From an uncultured Pelagibacteraceae bacterium (GTDB lineage Bacteria > Pseudomonadota > Alphaproteobacteria > Pelagibacterales > Pelagibacteraceae), in contig CACCOB010000002.1 in assembly GCA_902547535.1 (NCBI GenBank), positions 248,001 to 312,000 on the forward strand: a DNA stretch of 64,000 nt, written 5' to 3'. Of this stretch, positions 37,226 through 46,296 are shown in pieces (the stretch's first letter is position 1; each line of letters opens with the position of its first letter). The position numbers and the translations under genes were made by a program. Under the pieces are notes generated by a model. The model searched no databases, was not told where the DNA came from, and saw only the letters and a list, made by a program, of their open reading frames with translations.

Positions 37226-38178
37226 TGTCAGTTTTATTGATAGCAGAGCATAACAATAAAGAAGTCAAATCATTTACTTTAAACGCAATTACAGCAGCAT
37301 CTCAAATTGATCAAGACTTACATGTTTTATTAATTGGTCATAATGCAGATGACGTTGCAAAATCTATATCTGAGGTACCTTTGGTAAAAAAAGTACTTCA
37401 TGTGGACAATGAAATTTATGAAAATTATATTGCTGAAAATTATACTTCAGCAATTTTAAAACATGCTGATAAATATTCTCATATAGTGTGTTCAGCAAAT
37501 ACCTTTGGAAAAAATCTAATGCCTAGAATTGCTGCATTATTAGATATTTCTCAAGTGAGTGATATAATAAAAGTAATTGCTCCAGATACATTCCTAAGAC
37601 CAATTTATGCTGGTAATGCATTTGCTACTGTCAAAAGTAATGACGATAAAAAGTGTATAACAATAAGACCAACATCATTTGAGGCGGCTGAAAGCACAGG
37701 TGGGTCAGCAGAAATTGAGAAAGTGGATGCAGCAGATAAAACTGAAAATACAAAATTTGTAAACAGAGAGGAAATTAAATCAGATAGACCTGAATTAGGT
37801 ACAGCTAGAATTGTAATTTCAGGTGGTAGAGGCTTGCAAAGCGGAGAAAATTTCAAATTAATAACTGATGTAGCGGATAAATTAAATGCTGCAATAGGAG
37901 CTTCAAGAGCTGCGGTTGATGCTGGATATATTACAAACGAACATCAAGTAGGACAAACAGGAAAAGTTGTTGTACCTGATCTTTATATAGCAGTTGGAAT
38001 TTCTGGAGCCATTCAACATTTAGCAGGAATGAAAGAAAGTAAAGTTATTGTTGCTATAAATAAAGATGGTGAAGCACCTATTTTTAGTGTCGCAGATTAC
38101 GGCCTAGAAGCTGATTTATTCGAAGCACTTCCTCAATTCTTAGAGGAACTGAACAAATTAAACACTATACAAAAATAA
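37225..38178 (+). CDS. etfA: Electron transfer flavoprotein subunit alpha
   Basis: A 317-residue ETF alpha subunit. The FAD-binding C-terminal domain is clear: IVISGGRGLQSGENF, GASRAAVDAGY, QVGQTGKVV, LYIAVGISGAIQHLAGM and SKVIVAINKD. Length is typical. Forms the heterodimer with EtfB that accepts electrons from the dimethylglycine dehydrogenases in the same array. Confidence 0.97.
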   Translation: MSVLLIAEHNNKEVKSFTLNAITAASQIDQDLHVLLIGHNADDVAKSISEVPLVKKVLHVDNEIYENYIAENYTSAILKHADKYSHIVCSANTFGKNLMPRIAALLDISQVSDIIKVIAPDTFLRPIYAGNAFATVKSNDDKKCITIRPTSFEAAESTGGSAEIEKVDAADKTENTKFVNREEIKSDRPELGTARIVISGGRGLQSGENFKLITDVADKLNAAIGASRAAVDAGYITNEHQVGQTGKVVVPDLYIAVGISGAIQHLAGMKESKVIVAINKDGEAPIFSVADYGLEADLFEALPQFLEELNKLNTIQK

Positions 38179-38199
38179 CAAATACTGTAAGAAATTAGT

Positions 38200-39819
38200 A
38201 TGTCCAGAGAAGTGATGGAATACGATGTAGTAATCGTAGGTGGCGGACCATCGGGACTTTCAACTGCAATAAAATTAAAGCAGTTAAATCCAGATATTAA
38301 TGTCTGCCTTTTAGAAAAAGCATCTGAAATAGGTGCACATATTTTATCCGGGAACGTGTTTGAAACGCGAGCCTTAGATGAACTATTGCCAAATTGGAAA
38401 GATCTTAATCCACCAATTAAAACAAAGGTTAGTAAAGAAAAATTTTTATTTTTAGGAAAGACAAAAAAAATTAGTTGGCCAACTTGGTTATTACCTAAAG
38501 TACAACAAAATCATAACAATTATATTATTAGTCTAGCTAATCTATGCAGGTGGTTAGCTGAGCAAGCTGAAAATTTAGGAGTTGAAATATTCCCAGGTTT
38601 TCCTGCAAGTGAAGTTTTATATAATGAAGATGGTTCTGTTAAGGGTGTAGCAACTCAAGATATGGGTTTAGATAAAGAAGGAAATAAAAAAGATAGTTAT
38701 GAACCAGGAATGGAACTTCACGCAAAAGTTACAGTTTTTGCAGAAGGGTGTAGAGGACATTTGGGTAAAGAATTAATCAAAAAATTTGATTTAGATAAAG
38801 GAAAAGATCCACAACAGTATGGAATAGGATTTAAAGAAATTTGGGAATTAAAAGAAGAAAATCACGACGAAGGTCTAGTGATGCATACTGCAGGTTGGCC
38901 ATTAGATAATAATACTTATGGTGGAAGCTTTGTTTATCATGCTGAAAATAAACAAATATTTTTAGGATATGTCATTGGTCTTGATTATAAAAATCCACAT
39001 CTTTCACCATTTGACGAATTTCAAAAGTTTAAAACTCATCCTGCGATTAGATCAATATTAGAAGGTGGTAAAAGAATATCATACGGAGCAAGAGCATTAA
39101 TAGAGGGAGGTTTTCAAAGTCTACCTAAGATGTTTATGCCAGGTGCATTATTAGTTGGTTGTGATGCTGGTACATTAAATATGCCAAAAATTAAAGGATC
39201 ACATACTGCAATGAAAAGTGGAATGATTGCAGCGGAAACTATTATTGATCACATAAAATCAAGCAAAGAATTATCTTATTATGAGGAAAAATTTAAAAAA
39301 AGTTGGGTTTATAAAGAGTTATATGAGGCTAGAAATGTTAAACCTAGCTTTAGTTGGGGTTTAATTCTTGGAATAATATTTACAGGGATTGATCAAATTT
39401 TATTTAAAGGAAGATTGCCATTCACACTTAAACATAAACATGCTGATCATGAAACTTTAAAACCAGCAAGTGAAATGCCAAAAATAGATTACCCAAAACC
39501 AGATAATGTTATTACATTTGATAAAACAAGTTCAGTTTATCTAACAGGAACTAATCATGCTGAAAATCAACCAGTACATCTTCAACTTAAAGACAAAGAT
39601 TTACCAATAAAATATACTTTAGGTAAATACGATGAACCTGCACAAAGATATTGTCCAGTTGGAGTTTATGAAATTCAAAAAGAAAATGATGTTGAGAAAT
39701 TTGTAATTAATTCTCAAAATTGTATTCATTGTAAAACTTGTGATATAAAAGAGCCATCACAAAATATTACATGGGTTACGCCTGAAGGTGGGGGTGGACC
39801 TAAGTACGGAAATATGTAA
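38200..39819 (+). CDS. Electron transfer flavoprotein-ubiquinone oxidoreductase
   Basis: A 539-residue membrane-associated flavoprotein with a [4Fe-4S] cluster that passes electrons from ETF to ubiquinone. The FAD site DVVIVGGGPSGLS lies at about residues 9-21. The cluster cysteines sit in the C-terminal domain: RYCPVG, then NCIHCKTCDIKEP. The ending WVTPEGGGGPKY is a hallmark. It is the last gene of the array and its stop codon abuts that of the convergent DUF2237 gene. Confidence 0.97.
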   Translation: MSREVMEYDVVIVGGGPSGLSTAIKLKQLNPDINVCLLEKASEIGAHILSGNVFETRALDELLPNWKDLNPPIKTKVSKEKFLFLGKTKKISWPTWLLPKVQQNHNNYIISLANLCRWLAEQAENLGVEIFPGFPASEVLYNEDGSVKGVATQDMGLDKEGNKKDSYEPGMELHAKVTVFAEGCRGHLGKELIKKFDLDKGKDPQQYGIGFKEIWELKEENHDEGLVMHTAGWPLDNNTYGGSFVYHAENKQIFLGYVIGLDYKNPHLSPFDEFQKFKTHPAIRSILEGGKRISYGARALIEGGFQSLPKMFMPGALLVGCDAGTLNMPKIKGSHTAMKSGMIAAETIIDHIKSSKELSYYEEKFKKSWVYKELYEARNVKPSFSWGLILGIIFTGIDQILFKGRLPFTLKHKHADHETLKPASEMPKIDYPKPDNVITFDKTSSVYLTGTNHAENQPVHLQLKDKDLPIKYTLGKYDEPAQRYCPVGVYEIQKENDVEKFVINSQNCIHCKTCDIKEPSQNITWVTPEGGGGPKYGNM

Positions 39820-40194
39820 TTAAGAAAGATCTATTGCAAATTTTTTTAAAGTTTCAATTGGCACTAACTTTAAAGTATTAACGTGAGTTTTTTTTAAATA
39901 TATAGAACATCCAATTCCCGCCTCTAAAGCTCTCGCAACCCAACTGGCACATACACACCAGTTATCTCCATCTACCAATCCAGGAAAACCAAATTCAGGG
40001 TGAGGTGTTATCAAATCATTACCAGCCTCCTTACACCATTCTAAAAATTCGTCGTTAACTTTTACACAAACTGTGTGTAAACCACGATCGTTTTCATCTG
40101 TGTTACAACAACCGTCTCTGTACCAACCAGTTAATGGATTTTTTGAACATTCTTCAAGATCTTCACCAAGAACGTTTTTTTGAGCCTCACTCAT
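39820..40194 (-). CDS. DUF2237 family protein
   Basis: A 124-residue Cys-rich protein matching DUF2237: NVLGEDLEECSKNPLTGWYRDG, CVKVNDEFLEWCKEAGNDL, and the C-terminal GDNWCVCASWV followed by HVNTL. Function unknown in the family. It overlaps hisI by one base on the same strand, so the two are probably co-expressed. Confidence 0.9.
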   Translation of the reverse strand: MSEAQKNVLGEDLEECSKNPLTGWYRDGCCNTDENDRGLHTVCVKVNDEFLEWCKEAGNDLITPHPEFGFPGLVDGDNWCVCASWVARALEAGIGCSIYLKKTHVNTLKLVPIETLKKFAIDLS

Positions 40195-40661
40195 TAAATT
40201 TTAGTAGGATTAGGTTGTCCTTTATAAACAACTTCTGGATCAAATTTTTTCTTTTCTTCTTCAAATTTCATTTCTACTTTACGTCCATTTTCAATTTTGC
40301 CTGTAGGTACTGATCTATAAAAACATGATCTGTAACCAACATGACAACTTGCACCATCACCAATATCTACAGTTATCCAAACTGCATCTTGATCATCGTC
40401 AATTCTTATTTCTTTTACTTTTTGAGTAAAGCCGCTAGTTTTTCCTTTATGCCAAATTTCTTTTCTAGACCTGCTCCAGTAGTGAGCTTCTTTTGTTTCT
40501 ATTGTTAATTTTAAAGCTTCAACATTCATATAACCGTGCATTAGAATCTCTTTGGTTTCTGCACATGTTGTAACTACAGGAATTAAACCATCATTATCGA
40601 ATTTTGGAGATAATAGGTTGCCTTCCTCTATATCAGCGACATTTTCTCTTTTTTTAAACAT
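40194..40661 (-). CDS. hisI: Phosphoribosyl-AMP cyclohydrolase
   Basis: A 155-residue zinc- and magnesium-dependent enzyme for the third step of histidine synthesis. EILMHGYMNVEALKLTIET, AHYWSRSRKEIWHKGKTSG and the zinc-binding GASCHVGYRSCFYR near residue 112-125 are diagnostic. The HisE domain is absent, so this is the stand-alone form usual in alphaproteobacteria. Confidence 0.95.
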   Translation of the reverse strand: MFKKRENVADIEEGNLLSPKFDNDGLIPVVTTCAETKEILMHGYMNVEALKLTIETKEAHYWSRSRKEIWHKGKTSGFTQKVKEIRIDDDQDAVWITVDIGDGASCHVGYRSCFYRSVPTGKIENGRKVEMKFEEEKKKFDPEVVYKGQPNPTKI

Positions 40662-40740
40662 ATATAAGCCGCAATATCTAACATATTATTGAATATATTA
40701 AATATTTTAAATTTAAGGATTTACTGTATAAAAAGGCGCT

Positions 40741-41349
40741 ATGAAATTAGTAAAAGACACAGAGAATAAAAATTTAAAGACTAAACAAGTTTCAGATAAA
40801 GAAGCTGAAGAAGCTTTGATTAAGATATTAACTTGGATTGGTGAGGATCCAAATAGAGAAGGTTTGTTAGAAACACCAAAGAGAGTAATAAAAGCATATA
40901 AGGAATTTTTTAGTGGGTATAAAGAGGATGCTAATAAAGTTTTAGAAAAAACTTTTGGTGACGTTGAAGGATATAATGACATGGTAATTCAAAAGAATAT
41001 ATCTGTGCAAAGTCATTGCGAACATCATATGGTTCCAATATTGGGTATGGCACACGTTGCATACATACCAAAAGAAAGAGTTGTGGGACTAAGTAAGCTA
41101 GCAAGGGTTGTTGATGTATTTGCAAAAAGGTTGCAAACACAAGAAAGATTAACATTACAAATTGCTAAATCAATTATGACTGCTCTTGATGCTAAGGGTG
41201 TTGCAGTAACAATCGATGCAGCTCATCAATGTATGACTACTAGAGGGATAAAAAAAGAAAGAGCATCTACAGTTACTAATTACTTTTTAGGTCAATTTAA
41301 GGACGATCTTTCTATTCAGAATAGATACTTACGATTTATTAAAGATTAG
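40741..41349 (+). CDS. folE: GTP cyclohydrolase I
   Basis: A 202-residue enzyme that makes dihydroneopterin triphosphate, the entry step to folate. Zinc ligands and active-site residues are present in SHCEHHMVPILG (near residue 90-101) and in AHQCMTTRGIKK near 161-172. Its presence shows folate is made here, consistent with heavy folate use by the demethylases in this window. It is divergent from hisI over a 79-base AT-rich spacer. Confidence 0.97.
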   Translation: MKLVKDTENKNLKTKQVSDKEAEEALIKILTWIGEDPNREGLLETPKRVIKAYKEFFSGYKEDANKVLEKTFGDVEGYNDMVIQKNISVQSHCEHHMVPILGMAHVAYIPKERVVGLSKLARVVDVFAKRLQTQERLTLQIAKSIMTALDAKGVAVTIDAAHQCMTTRGIKKERASTVTNYFLGQFKDDLSIQNRYLRFIKD

Positions 41350-41362
41350 AGTATAATTACAC

Positions 41363-42367
41363 ATGTCAGATACTTTCAAAGCCCTGGTTATAAACCAGGT
41401 GGGTGAAAATTTTTCTCAAGAAGTTAAAGAATTAAATTTTGATTTTTTAAAGGAAGGTGAAGTCTTAGTTAAAATACAATACTCAGATCTTAATTATAAG
41501 GATGCTTTGATTTTAAAAGATGGTGCAAAATTAGTTAAAGAGTTTCCAAGAATTCCTGGAATTGATTTCTCAGGTACAGTAGCAGAAAGCAAGTCAGATG
41601 AATTTAAAGAAGGTGATGAGGTAATACTTACTGGTTGTAGGGTTGGAGAATTATTTCATGGAGGATTCTCTCAATATGCAAGAGTTAAAAAAGAATTTCT
41701 GATAAAGAAACCTTCAGGTATTGATTTGAAGCAAGCAATGATGATGGGCACTGCAGGCTTTACAGCAATGTTGTGTGCATTTGCCGTTAAAGCAAAAGAA
41801 GAATTATTACTACAAAGTAAAGTGAACGATGTCCTTGTAACAGGTTCAACAGGTGGAGTAGGGATGGTTGCAGTAAATATTCTGTCAAAAATGGGATGTA
41901 ATGTAACCGCAATCACAGGAAAACCTGAAAAAGCTGATTATTTAAAAGAATTAGGAGCAAAAACTGTTTTAGATCGTAAAGAATTTGAAGGTGAACCAAG
42001 ATTAATTGGTAAAGGTACTTGGGATGGTGTTGTTGACACTGTTGGTGGAAATATTTTAGCAAACGCAATATCTCAAACAAGATTAAAAGGAATTGTAGCT
42101 GTTTGTGGTAATGCGAGTGGAACTAACAAATTAAATACTTCTGTTGTTCCTTTTTATATCAGAGCTGTAAAACTATGGGGCGTAGACTCAGTTAATGTAA
42201 GCAACAAAAGAAAAGAATTTGTATGGGGTGAAGTACCAAGTTTAGTAGATTTTAGTATTATAGAAAAATCAATTAAAATAGTTGGGCTTGAAGAACTATT
42301 GACTGTATTTCCGGAAATGCTTGAAGGAAAACTGAAAAATAGAATTCTAGTGGATGTAAATAAATAA
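41363..42367 (+). CDS. AcuI/YhdH-type acrylyl-CoA reductase
   Basis: A 334-residue NADPH-dependent medium-chain reductase without zinc. Conserved AcuI/YhdH blocks include YSDLNYKDALI, GIDFSGTV, GFSQYARV, GTAGFTAMLC and VTGSTGGVGMVAVNIL (nucleotide site, about 154-169). AcuI reduces acrylyl-CoA to propionyl-CoA and detoxifies acrylate from DMSP cleavage, which would pair with the DddP-like protein. YhdH-type quinone reductase function is the alternative. It is joined to a LysR regulator by a one-base overlap. Confidence 0.85.
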   Translation: MSDTFKALVINQVGENFSQEVKELNFDFLKEGEVLVKIQYSDLNYKDALILKDGAKLVKEFPRIPGIDFSGTVAESKSDEFKEGDEVILTGCRVGELFHGGFSQYARVKKEFLIKKPSGIDLKQAMMMGTAGFTAMLCAFAVKAKEELLLQSKVNDVLVTGSTGGVGMVAVNILSKMGCNVTAITGKPEKADYLKELGAKTVLDRKEFEGEPRLIGKGTWDGVVDTVGGNILANAISQTRLKGIVAVCGNASGTNKLNTSVVPFYIRAVKLWGVDSVNVSNKRKEFVWGEVPSLVDFSIIEKSIKIVGLEELLTVFPEMLEGKLKNRILVDVNK

Positions 42368-43257
42368 TGGATTGGGACAAATTAAAAATTTTTCATGCAG
42401 TAGCTGAAGCTGGTAGTTTTACAAGCGCTACTGTAATTTTAAATCTAAGCCAATCTGCAATTAGTAGACAAATTCAATCTTTAGAAGAAGATTTAAAAGT
42501 AAAGTTATTTGAAAGACATGCAAGAGGATTAACGCTCACAGAAAATGGTGAATATGTTTATAAAACTGCACATGAAGTTATTAGTAAACTAAAGGAGGTA
42601 GAAACAACTTTAGGAGATCAAAAACATAAACCAACTGGAAAACTAACAATTACAACTGTTAGAAGTTTTGGTACTCACTGGTTAACCCCAAGAATTCAAG
42701 AGTTTATGCAATTAAATCCAGAAATTGAAATAGAATTAATTTTTGACGATAAAGAGTTAGATTTAAGTACAAGACAAGCCGATATTGGAATATTTATGAG
42801 AAGACCAAAACAACTAAATTATATTCAAAGAAAACTAATGGATATAAATTACCATATATACGGCTCAAATAAATATCTAGAAAAACATGGTATGCCTAAA
42901 TCTATAAATGATTTAAACAAGCATAACTTTATATCATTTGGTAGAGGAGCCCCATCGCCAGTGTTTAACCCAGATTGGGCATTAAAACTTGGTATAAAAG
43001 ATAATAAAAAAAGAAAACCTGTTATGAAGGTAAATAGCGTTATGGGTTTACTGTTAGCAGTTGAAAGTGGAGTAGGCCTTGCGGCTCTTCCAGATTATTT
43101 AGTCTCATTATCGAGAAATGTTATTAAAGTTCTACCCAGCGTTGAAGGTCCAATTACAGAGGCTCATTTCGTTTTTCCAGAATCTTTAAAAAACGTTGCT
43201 AGAGTTACAACCTTCAGAAATTTTCTTTATAGTAAAATTTCTGAGTTTAAGTCATAA
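42367..43257 (+). CDS. LysR-family transcriptional regulator
   Basis: A 296-residue regulator. The N-terminal winged helix-turn-helix is typical: KLKIFHAVAEAGSFTSA, LNLSQSAISRQIQSLE and LKVKLFERHARGLTLTENG (about 5-60). The C-terminal part is a LysR substrate-binding domain, with a clear VESGVGLAALPDYLV segment near 243-257. It is co-transcribed with the AcuI-like gene (TAATG junction) and may control it or the downstream iron genes. No effector can be named. Confidence 0.92.
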   Translation: MDWDKLKIFHAVAEAGSFTSATVILNLSQSAISRQIQSLEEDLKVKLFERHARGLTLTENGEYVYKTAHEVISKLKEVETTLGDQKHKPTGKLTITTVRSFGTHWLTPRIQEFMQLNPEIEIELIFDDKELDLSTRQADIGIFMRRPKQLNYIQRKLMDINYHIYGSNKYLEKHGMPKSINDLNKHNFISFGRGAPSPVFNPDWALKLGIKDNKKRKPVMKVNSVMGLLLAVESGVGLAALPDYLVSLSRNVIKVLPSVEGPITEAHFVFPESLKNVARVTTFRNFLYSKISEFKS

Positions 43258-43302
43258 AAACCCTAAAAATCACATAAATTATATCTGCGACACTATTGAG
43301 AT

Positions 43303-43317
43303 TGATAATCATTATCA
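43303..43317 (+). promoter_or_regulatory. Fur-type iron box
   Basis: TGATAATCATTATCA is an exact 7-1-7 inverted repeat identical to the classical Fur box core. It sits directly before the -35 box of the iron-binding protein gene and 57 bases before its ATG. A Fur-family repressor bound here would shut the promoter when iron is plentiful. Confidence 0.85.
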
Positions 43318-43346
43318 TTGCGAATAGTTCTCAAAATCATTATAAA
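43318..43346 (+). promoter_or_regulatory. Sigma70 promoter of the iron-binding protein gene
   Basis: TTGCGA (43318-43323) and TATAAA (43341-43346) are separated by exactly 17 bases. The -35 box touches the Fur-type palindrome. Predicted transcription would begin near 43353, giving a leader of about 22 bases that includes an AGAGAG ribosome site. Confidence 0.65.
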
Positions 43347-43374
43347 TACATTAACAATTAACATAGAGAGATAA

Positions 43375-44403
43375 ATGAAAAAAATATCAATTTCAGCATT
43401 AATTCTATCATTATTTGTTTCAACTTTTGCGAAAGCAAATGAGGTGAATATATTCAATGCTAGACACTATAAAGCTGACGCAGAACTTTATAGCAAATTT
43501 ACTGCAGCAACTGGAATTAAAGTAAATTTAATTAATGGTAAAGCTGGAGCTTTAGAGAAAAGAATGATCGAGGAAGGTGCAGACTCAGCTGCCGATCTTT
43601 ACATCACAGCAGATGCAGGAAGATGTGGTGCTTTTAAAGCAAAAGGTATGACGCAAGCAGGACTTGTTTCACCAACTATCAAATCTTCAGTTCCAAAAAA
43701 CTTTAGAACAACTCACTGGGTTGGCGTAGCTAAGAGAGCTAGAATAGTCTATTACGCTCCAGAAAGAGTAAGTGGAGCAGAATTATCTGGACTAACTTAT
43801 GAAAGTCTGGCTGATCCTAAATGGAAAGGTAGAATTGCAATAAGAGCATCTAGCAATATTTACAATAAATCTTTAGTAGCATCATTAGTAAAAAATAATG
43901 GAAAAAAAGCTGCTAGAGAGTGGGCAAAAGGTGTTGTTGCCAATATGGCAAGAGATCCTAAAGGAAATGACAGAGCTCAGATTATGGCAGTTGCCGCAGG
44001 AGAAGCAGACATAGCAGTTGCAAACACATACTATTTAGCTTTGATGTTATCCGGGAACAAAGGTGCAGAACAACAAGCAGCAGCTAGAAAAGTAAAGGCA
44101 TTTTTCCCTAATCAAAATGATAGAGGAACACATATGAATATTAGTTGTGCTGCTCTAGTTAAAGGTGCTCCAAATAAAGTTAATGCAATTGCACTTGTAG
44201 ATTATTTGTTATCACCAGAAGCACAAGAACATTTCACTAATAATACTTTTGAGTTTCCGATGATTGCAGGTGTTTCACCAAACCCATTAGTAGTAAACAA
44301 CTTAGGTTTAGATTTTAAACAAGATTTAACCACAAGCGTTGCTAGTTATGGAGCTAAGCAAGCGGATGCATTAGAAGTAATGACAGCTGCAGGTTGGAAA
44401 TAA
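43375..44403 (+). CDS. Iron(III) ABC transporter substrate-binding protein
   Basis: A 342-residue periplasmic ferric-binding protein of the FbpA/FutA/SfuA group. A signal peptide is clear (MKKISISALILSLFVSTFAKA). The mature start EVNIFNARHYKADAELY and the tandem tyrosines in VANTYYLALML near residue 222 are iron-ligand features of the family. A Fur-type box lies at its promoter. It is followed by a small Cys-containing gene and a terminator hairpin, then by the permease and ATPase, which is the usual way to make binding protein in excess. Confidence 0.94.
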   Translation: MKKISISALILSLFVSTFAKANEVNIFNARHYKADAELYSKFTAATGIKVNLINGKAGALEKRMIEEGADSAADLYITADAGRCGAFKAKGMTQAGLVSPTIKSSVPKNFRTTHWVGVAKRARIVYYAPERVSGAELSGLTYESLADPKWKGRIAIRASSNIYNKSLVASLVKNNGKKAAREWAKGVVANMARDPKGNDRAQIMAVAAGEADIAVANTYYLALMLSGNKGAEQQAAARKVKAFFPNQNDRGTHMNISCAALVKGAPNKVNAIALVDYLLSPEAQEHFTNNTFEFPMIAGVSPNPLVVNNLGLDFKQDLTTSVASYGAKQADALEVMTAAGWK

Positions 44404-44426
44404 CATTGAGGACTAAAAAAAAATTT

Positions 44427-44576
44427 ATGTCTGATGTTAATTACAATAAATCAGCCAAGCCATGTATCCCATGTGCTGAGGAGTGTAAAAAAATTAATAA
44501 CAGAATAAATAAAAGAAAGTTATCAGAGATAAATACTAAAGATTTTCCGCACATTCTAAAAGTATTCAATATCTGA
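44427..44576 (+). CDS. 49-residue CxxC-x3-C protein
   Basis: A small gene between the iron-binding protein and the terminator. I prefer the ATG at 44427 (MSDVNYNKSAKPC); an upstream in-frame start at 44394 would overlap the previous gene. The product has Cys13, Cys16 and Cys20 in CIPCAEECKK, then a basic region. Three clustered cysteines suggest metal or iron-sulfur binding. It shares the Fur-controlled transcript, so it may be iron related, but I know of no family. Confidence 0.6.
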   Translation: MSDVNYNKSAKPCIPCAEECKKINNRINKRKLSEINTKDFPHILKVFNI

Positions 44577-44587
44577 CCTTTTTTAAT

Positions 44588-44620
44588 AAAAGTGCCTATG
44601 TATCTTTCGTAGGCACTTTT
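44588..44620 (+). terminator. Hairpin terminator after the iron-binding protein unit
   Basis: Arms AAAAGTGCCTATG (44588-44600) and CGTAGGCACTTTT (44608-44620) pair over 13 bases with one G-T wobble and a seven-base loop. The 3' arm ends in TTTT. It is 11 bases after the small Cys gene and should stop most transcripts before the permease gene. Confidence 0.85.
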
Positions 44621-44667
44621 AAATTATTAAATTGAGACTATATTTAAAATTAAATTAAATTACTTTT

Positions 44668-46296
44668 ATGAATTCAAACAAACTTAATATATGGTTTCTA
44701 AGCTCTTTATTAGTTTCATTACTTGTTATTATTCCAATTATAACCGTTTCAATTAGTTTTTTTGAAGAAACCTCTCGATATTTTGAAATTTTAAAATCCA
44801 CTTTTCTATTTGAGTATATTCTTAATTCTTTATTGCTTTTGATTGGTGTTTTAATTTTAACTTTTATCTTGGGAGTAGGAGCATCATATTTAGTATCGTT
44901 TTATGAATTTCTTGGAGTTAATTTTTTTAAATGGGCTTTAATTTTATCTTTTGCAATTCCACCTTATATATATGCATATTCGTTATTTGCCTTCTTTGAT
45001 AATTACGGAACAGCATTTACTATATTAAAGACCTTATTTGGTGAAGGCGAATTTAATCAACATATACCAAAATTTGACGGTATGTTTGGATTAATTTTAT
45101 CAATTTCATTTTCACTTTACGCTTATGTTTACATATTAGGAAGATCTTCATTTTTATATCAATCACAAAACTTAATTGAACTTGGAAAAAACTTAGGTTT
45201 TTCCAAATTTAAATCTTTTTTTTTTATTATATTACCTGCTTCACGACCTGCAATTGTTGCAGGTCTATCTTTAGTTGCAATGGAAACATTGGCAGAATTT
45301 GGAGCCGTTGACTTTTTTTCAGTTAATACTCTTACAACAGGTATTTATAATGCATGGATAACATTTGATGATTTAGCTTTTGCAAATAGAATATCTTTCT
45401 TTCTACTATTATTCATATTTATTTTATTTTTAACAGAAAAACTATCTAGAAAAAAAGCAAAATATCATTTGGACTCTAGAGGTGGATTTAAACAAAAAGA
45501 AAAAATAAAACTCTCAGGTATAAATTCTTTTTTTGCTTTCTTGTTTTGTTTTCTATTATTTTTTTTTAGTTTTTTATTTCCATTAAGTCAAATGGTCTAT
45601 TGGACAATTAAATTTCCAGAAAACTTTTTTGATGTAAATGTAATGAACCTTTTATTAAATACTTTATATTTAGTGACACTATCCAGTATTGTTTTAATAT
45701 TTTTTGCATTGCTTTCAAATTATGGTAACCGTGTTTCAAAAAATAAAACTCTTAATTTTTTATCGACACTATCAATATCAGGATATGCAATACCAGGTGT
45801 AATATTAGCTGTAGCCTTTATAACTTTTATTGCATGGTTTGATAATAATATAATTAAATCTCTTGGTTTTTTATCTATTAAAAAAATATTTATTGGGTCA
45901 ATCTTAGGATTAATAATTGTTTATTTCATTCGTTTTTATTCATTAGCATTTAATGGGATTAAATCTGGTTATGAAAAAATAAATTTTTCAGTTGATGAAA
46001 GTGCCTATCTACTTGGTTATTCAAAAAGAAAGACTTTTTTTAATATCCACATTCCATATTTAAGAAATTCACTTTTATTTGTAATTATACTAATTTCGCT
46101 AGAGATAATTAGAGAATTACCAATTACCTTAGTTTTAAGACCTTTTAATTTTGAAACATTTGCAACAACAGCATATATTTCTGCATCCGAGGACATGCTT
46201 GAGGCAGCAGCAGTACCATCATTATTTTTAATTTTAATTGCAGCTTTTTTTATTACAATATCTTCTAAATATATTTTAAAAGATAATAATGAGTAA
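44668..46296 (+). CDS. Iron(III) ABC transporter permease
   Basis: A 542-residue inner-membrane protein with about twelve helices formed by two fused permease units, as in FbpB/SfuB. Each half carries an EAA-type loop (LIELGKNLGFSKFKSFFFIILP near 170-191 and DESAYLLGYSKRKTFFNIHIP near 446-466). It overlaps the ATPase gene by eight bases. The hairpin upstream implies a lower level than the binding protein. Confidence 0.92.
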   Translation: MNSNKLNIWFLSSLLVSLLVIIPIITVSISFFEETSRYFEILKSTFLFEYILNSLLLLIGVLILTFILGVGASYLVSFYEFLGVNFFKWALILSFAIPPYIYAYSLFAFFDNYGTAFTILKTLFGEGEFNQHIPKFDGMFGLILSISFSLYAYVYILGRSSFLYQSQNLIELGKNLGFSKFKSFFFIILPASRPAIVAGLSLVAMETLAEFGAVDFFSVNTLTTGIYNAWITFDDLAFANRISFFLLLFIFILFLTEKLSRKKAKYHLDSRGGFKQKEKIKLSGINSFFAFLFCFLLFFFSFLFPLSQMVYWTIKFPENFFDVNVMNLLLNTLYLVTLSSIVLIFFALLSNYGNRVSKNKTLNFLSTLSISGYAIPGVILAVAFITFIAWFDNNIIKSLGFLSIKKIFIGSILGLIIVYFIRFYSLAFNGIKSGYEKINFSVDESAYLLGYSKRKTFFNIHIPYLRNSLLFVIILISLEIIRELPITLVLRPFNFETFATTAYISASEDMLEAAAVPSLFLILIAAFFITISSKYILKDNNE

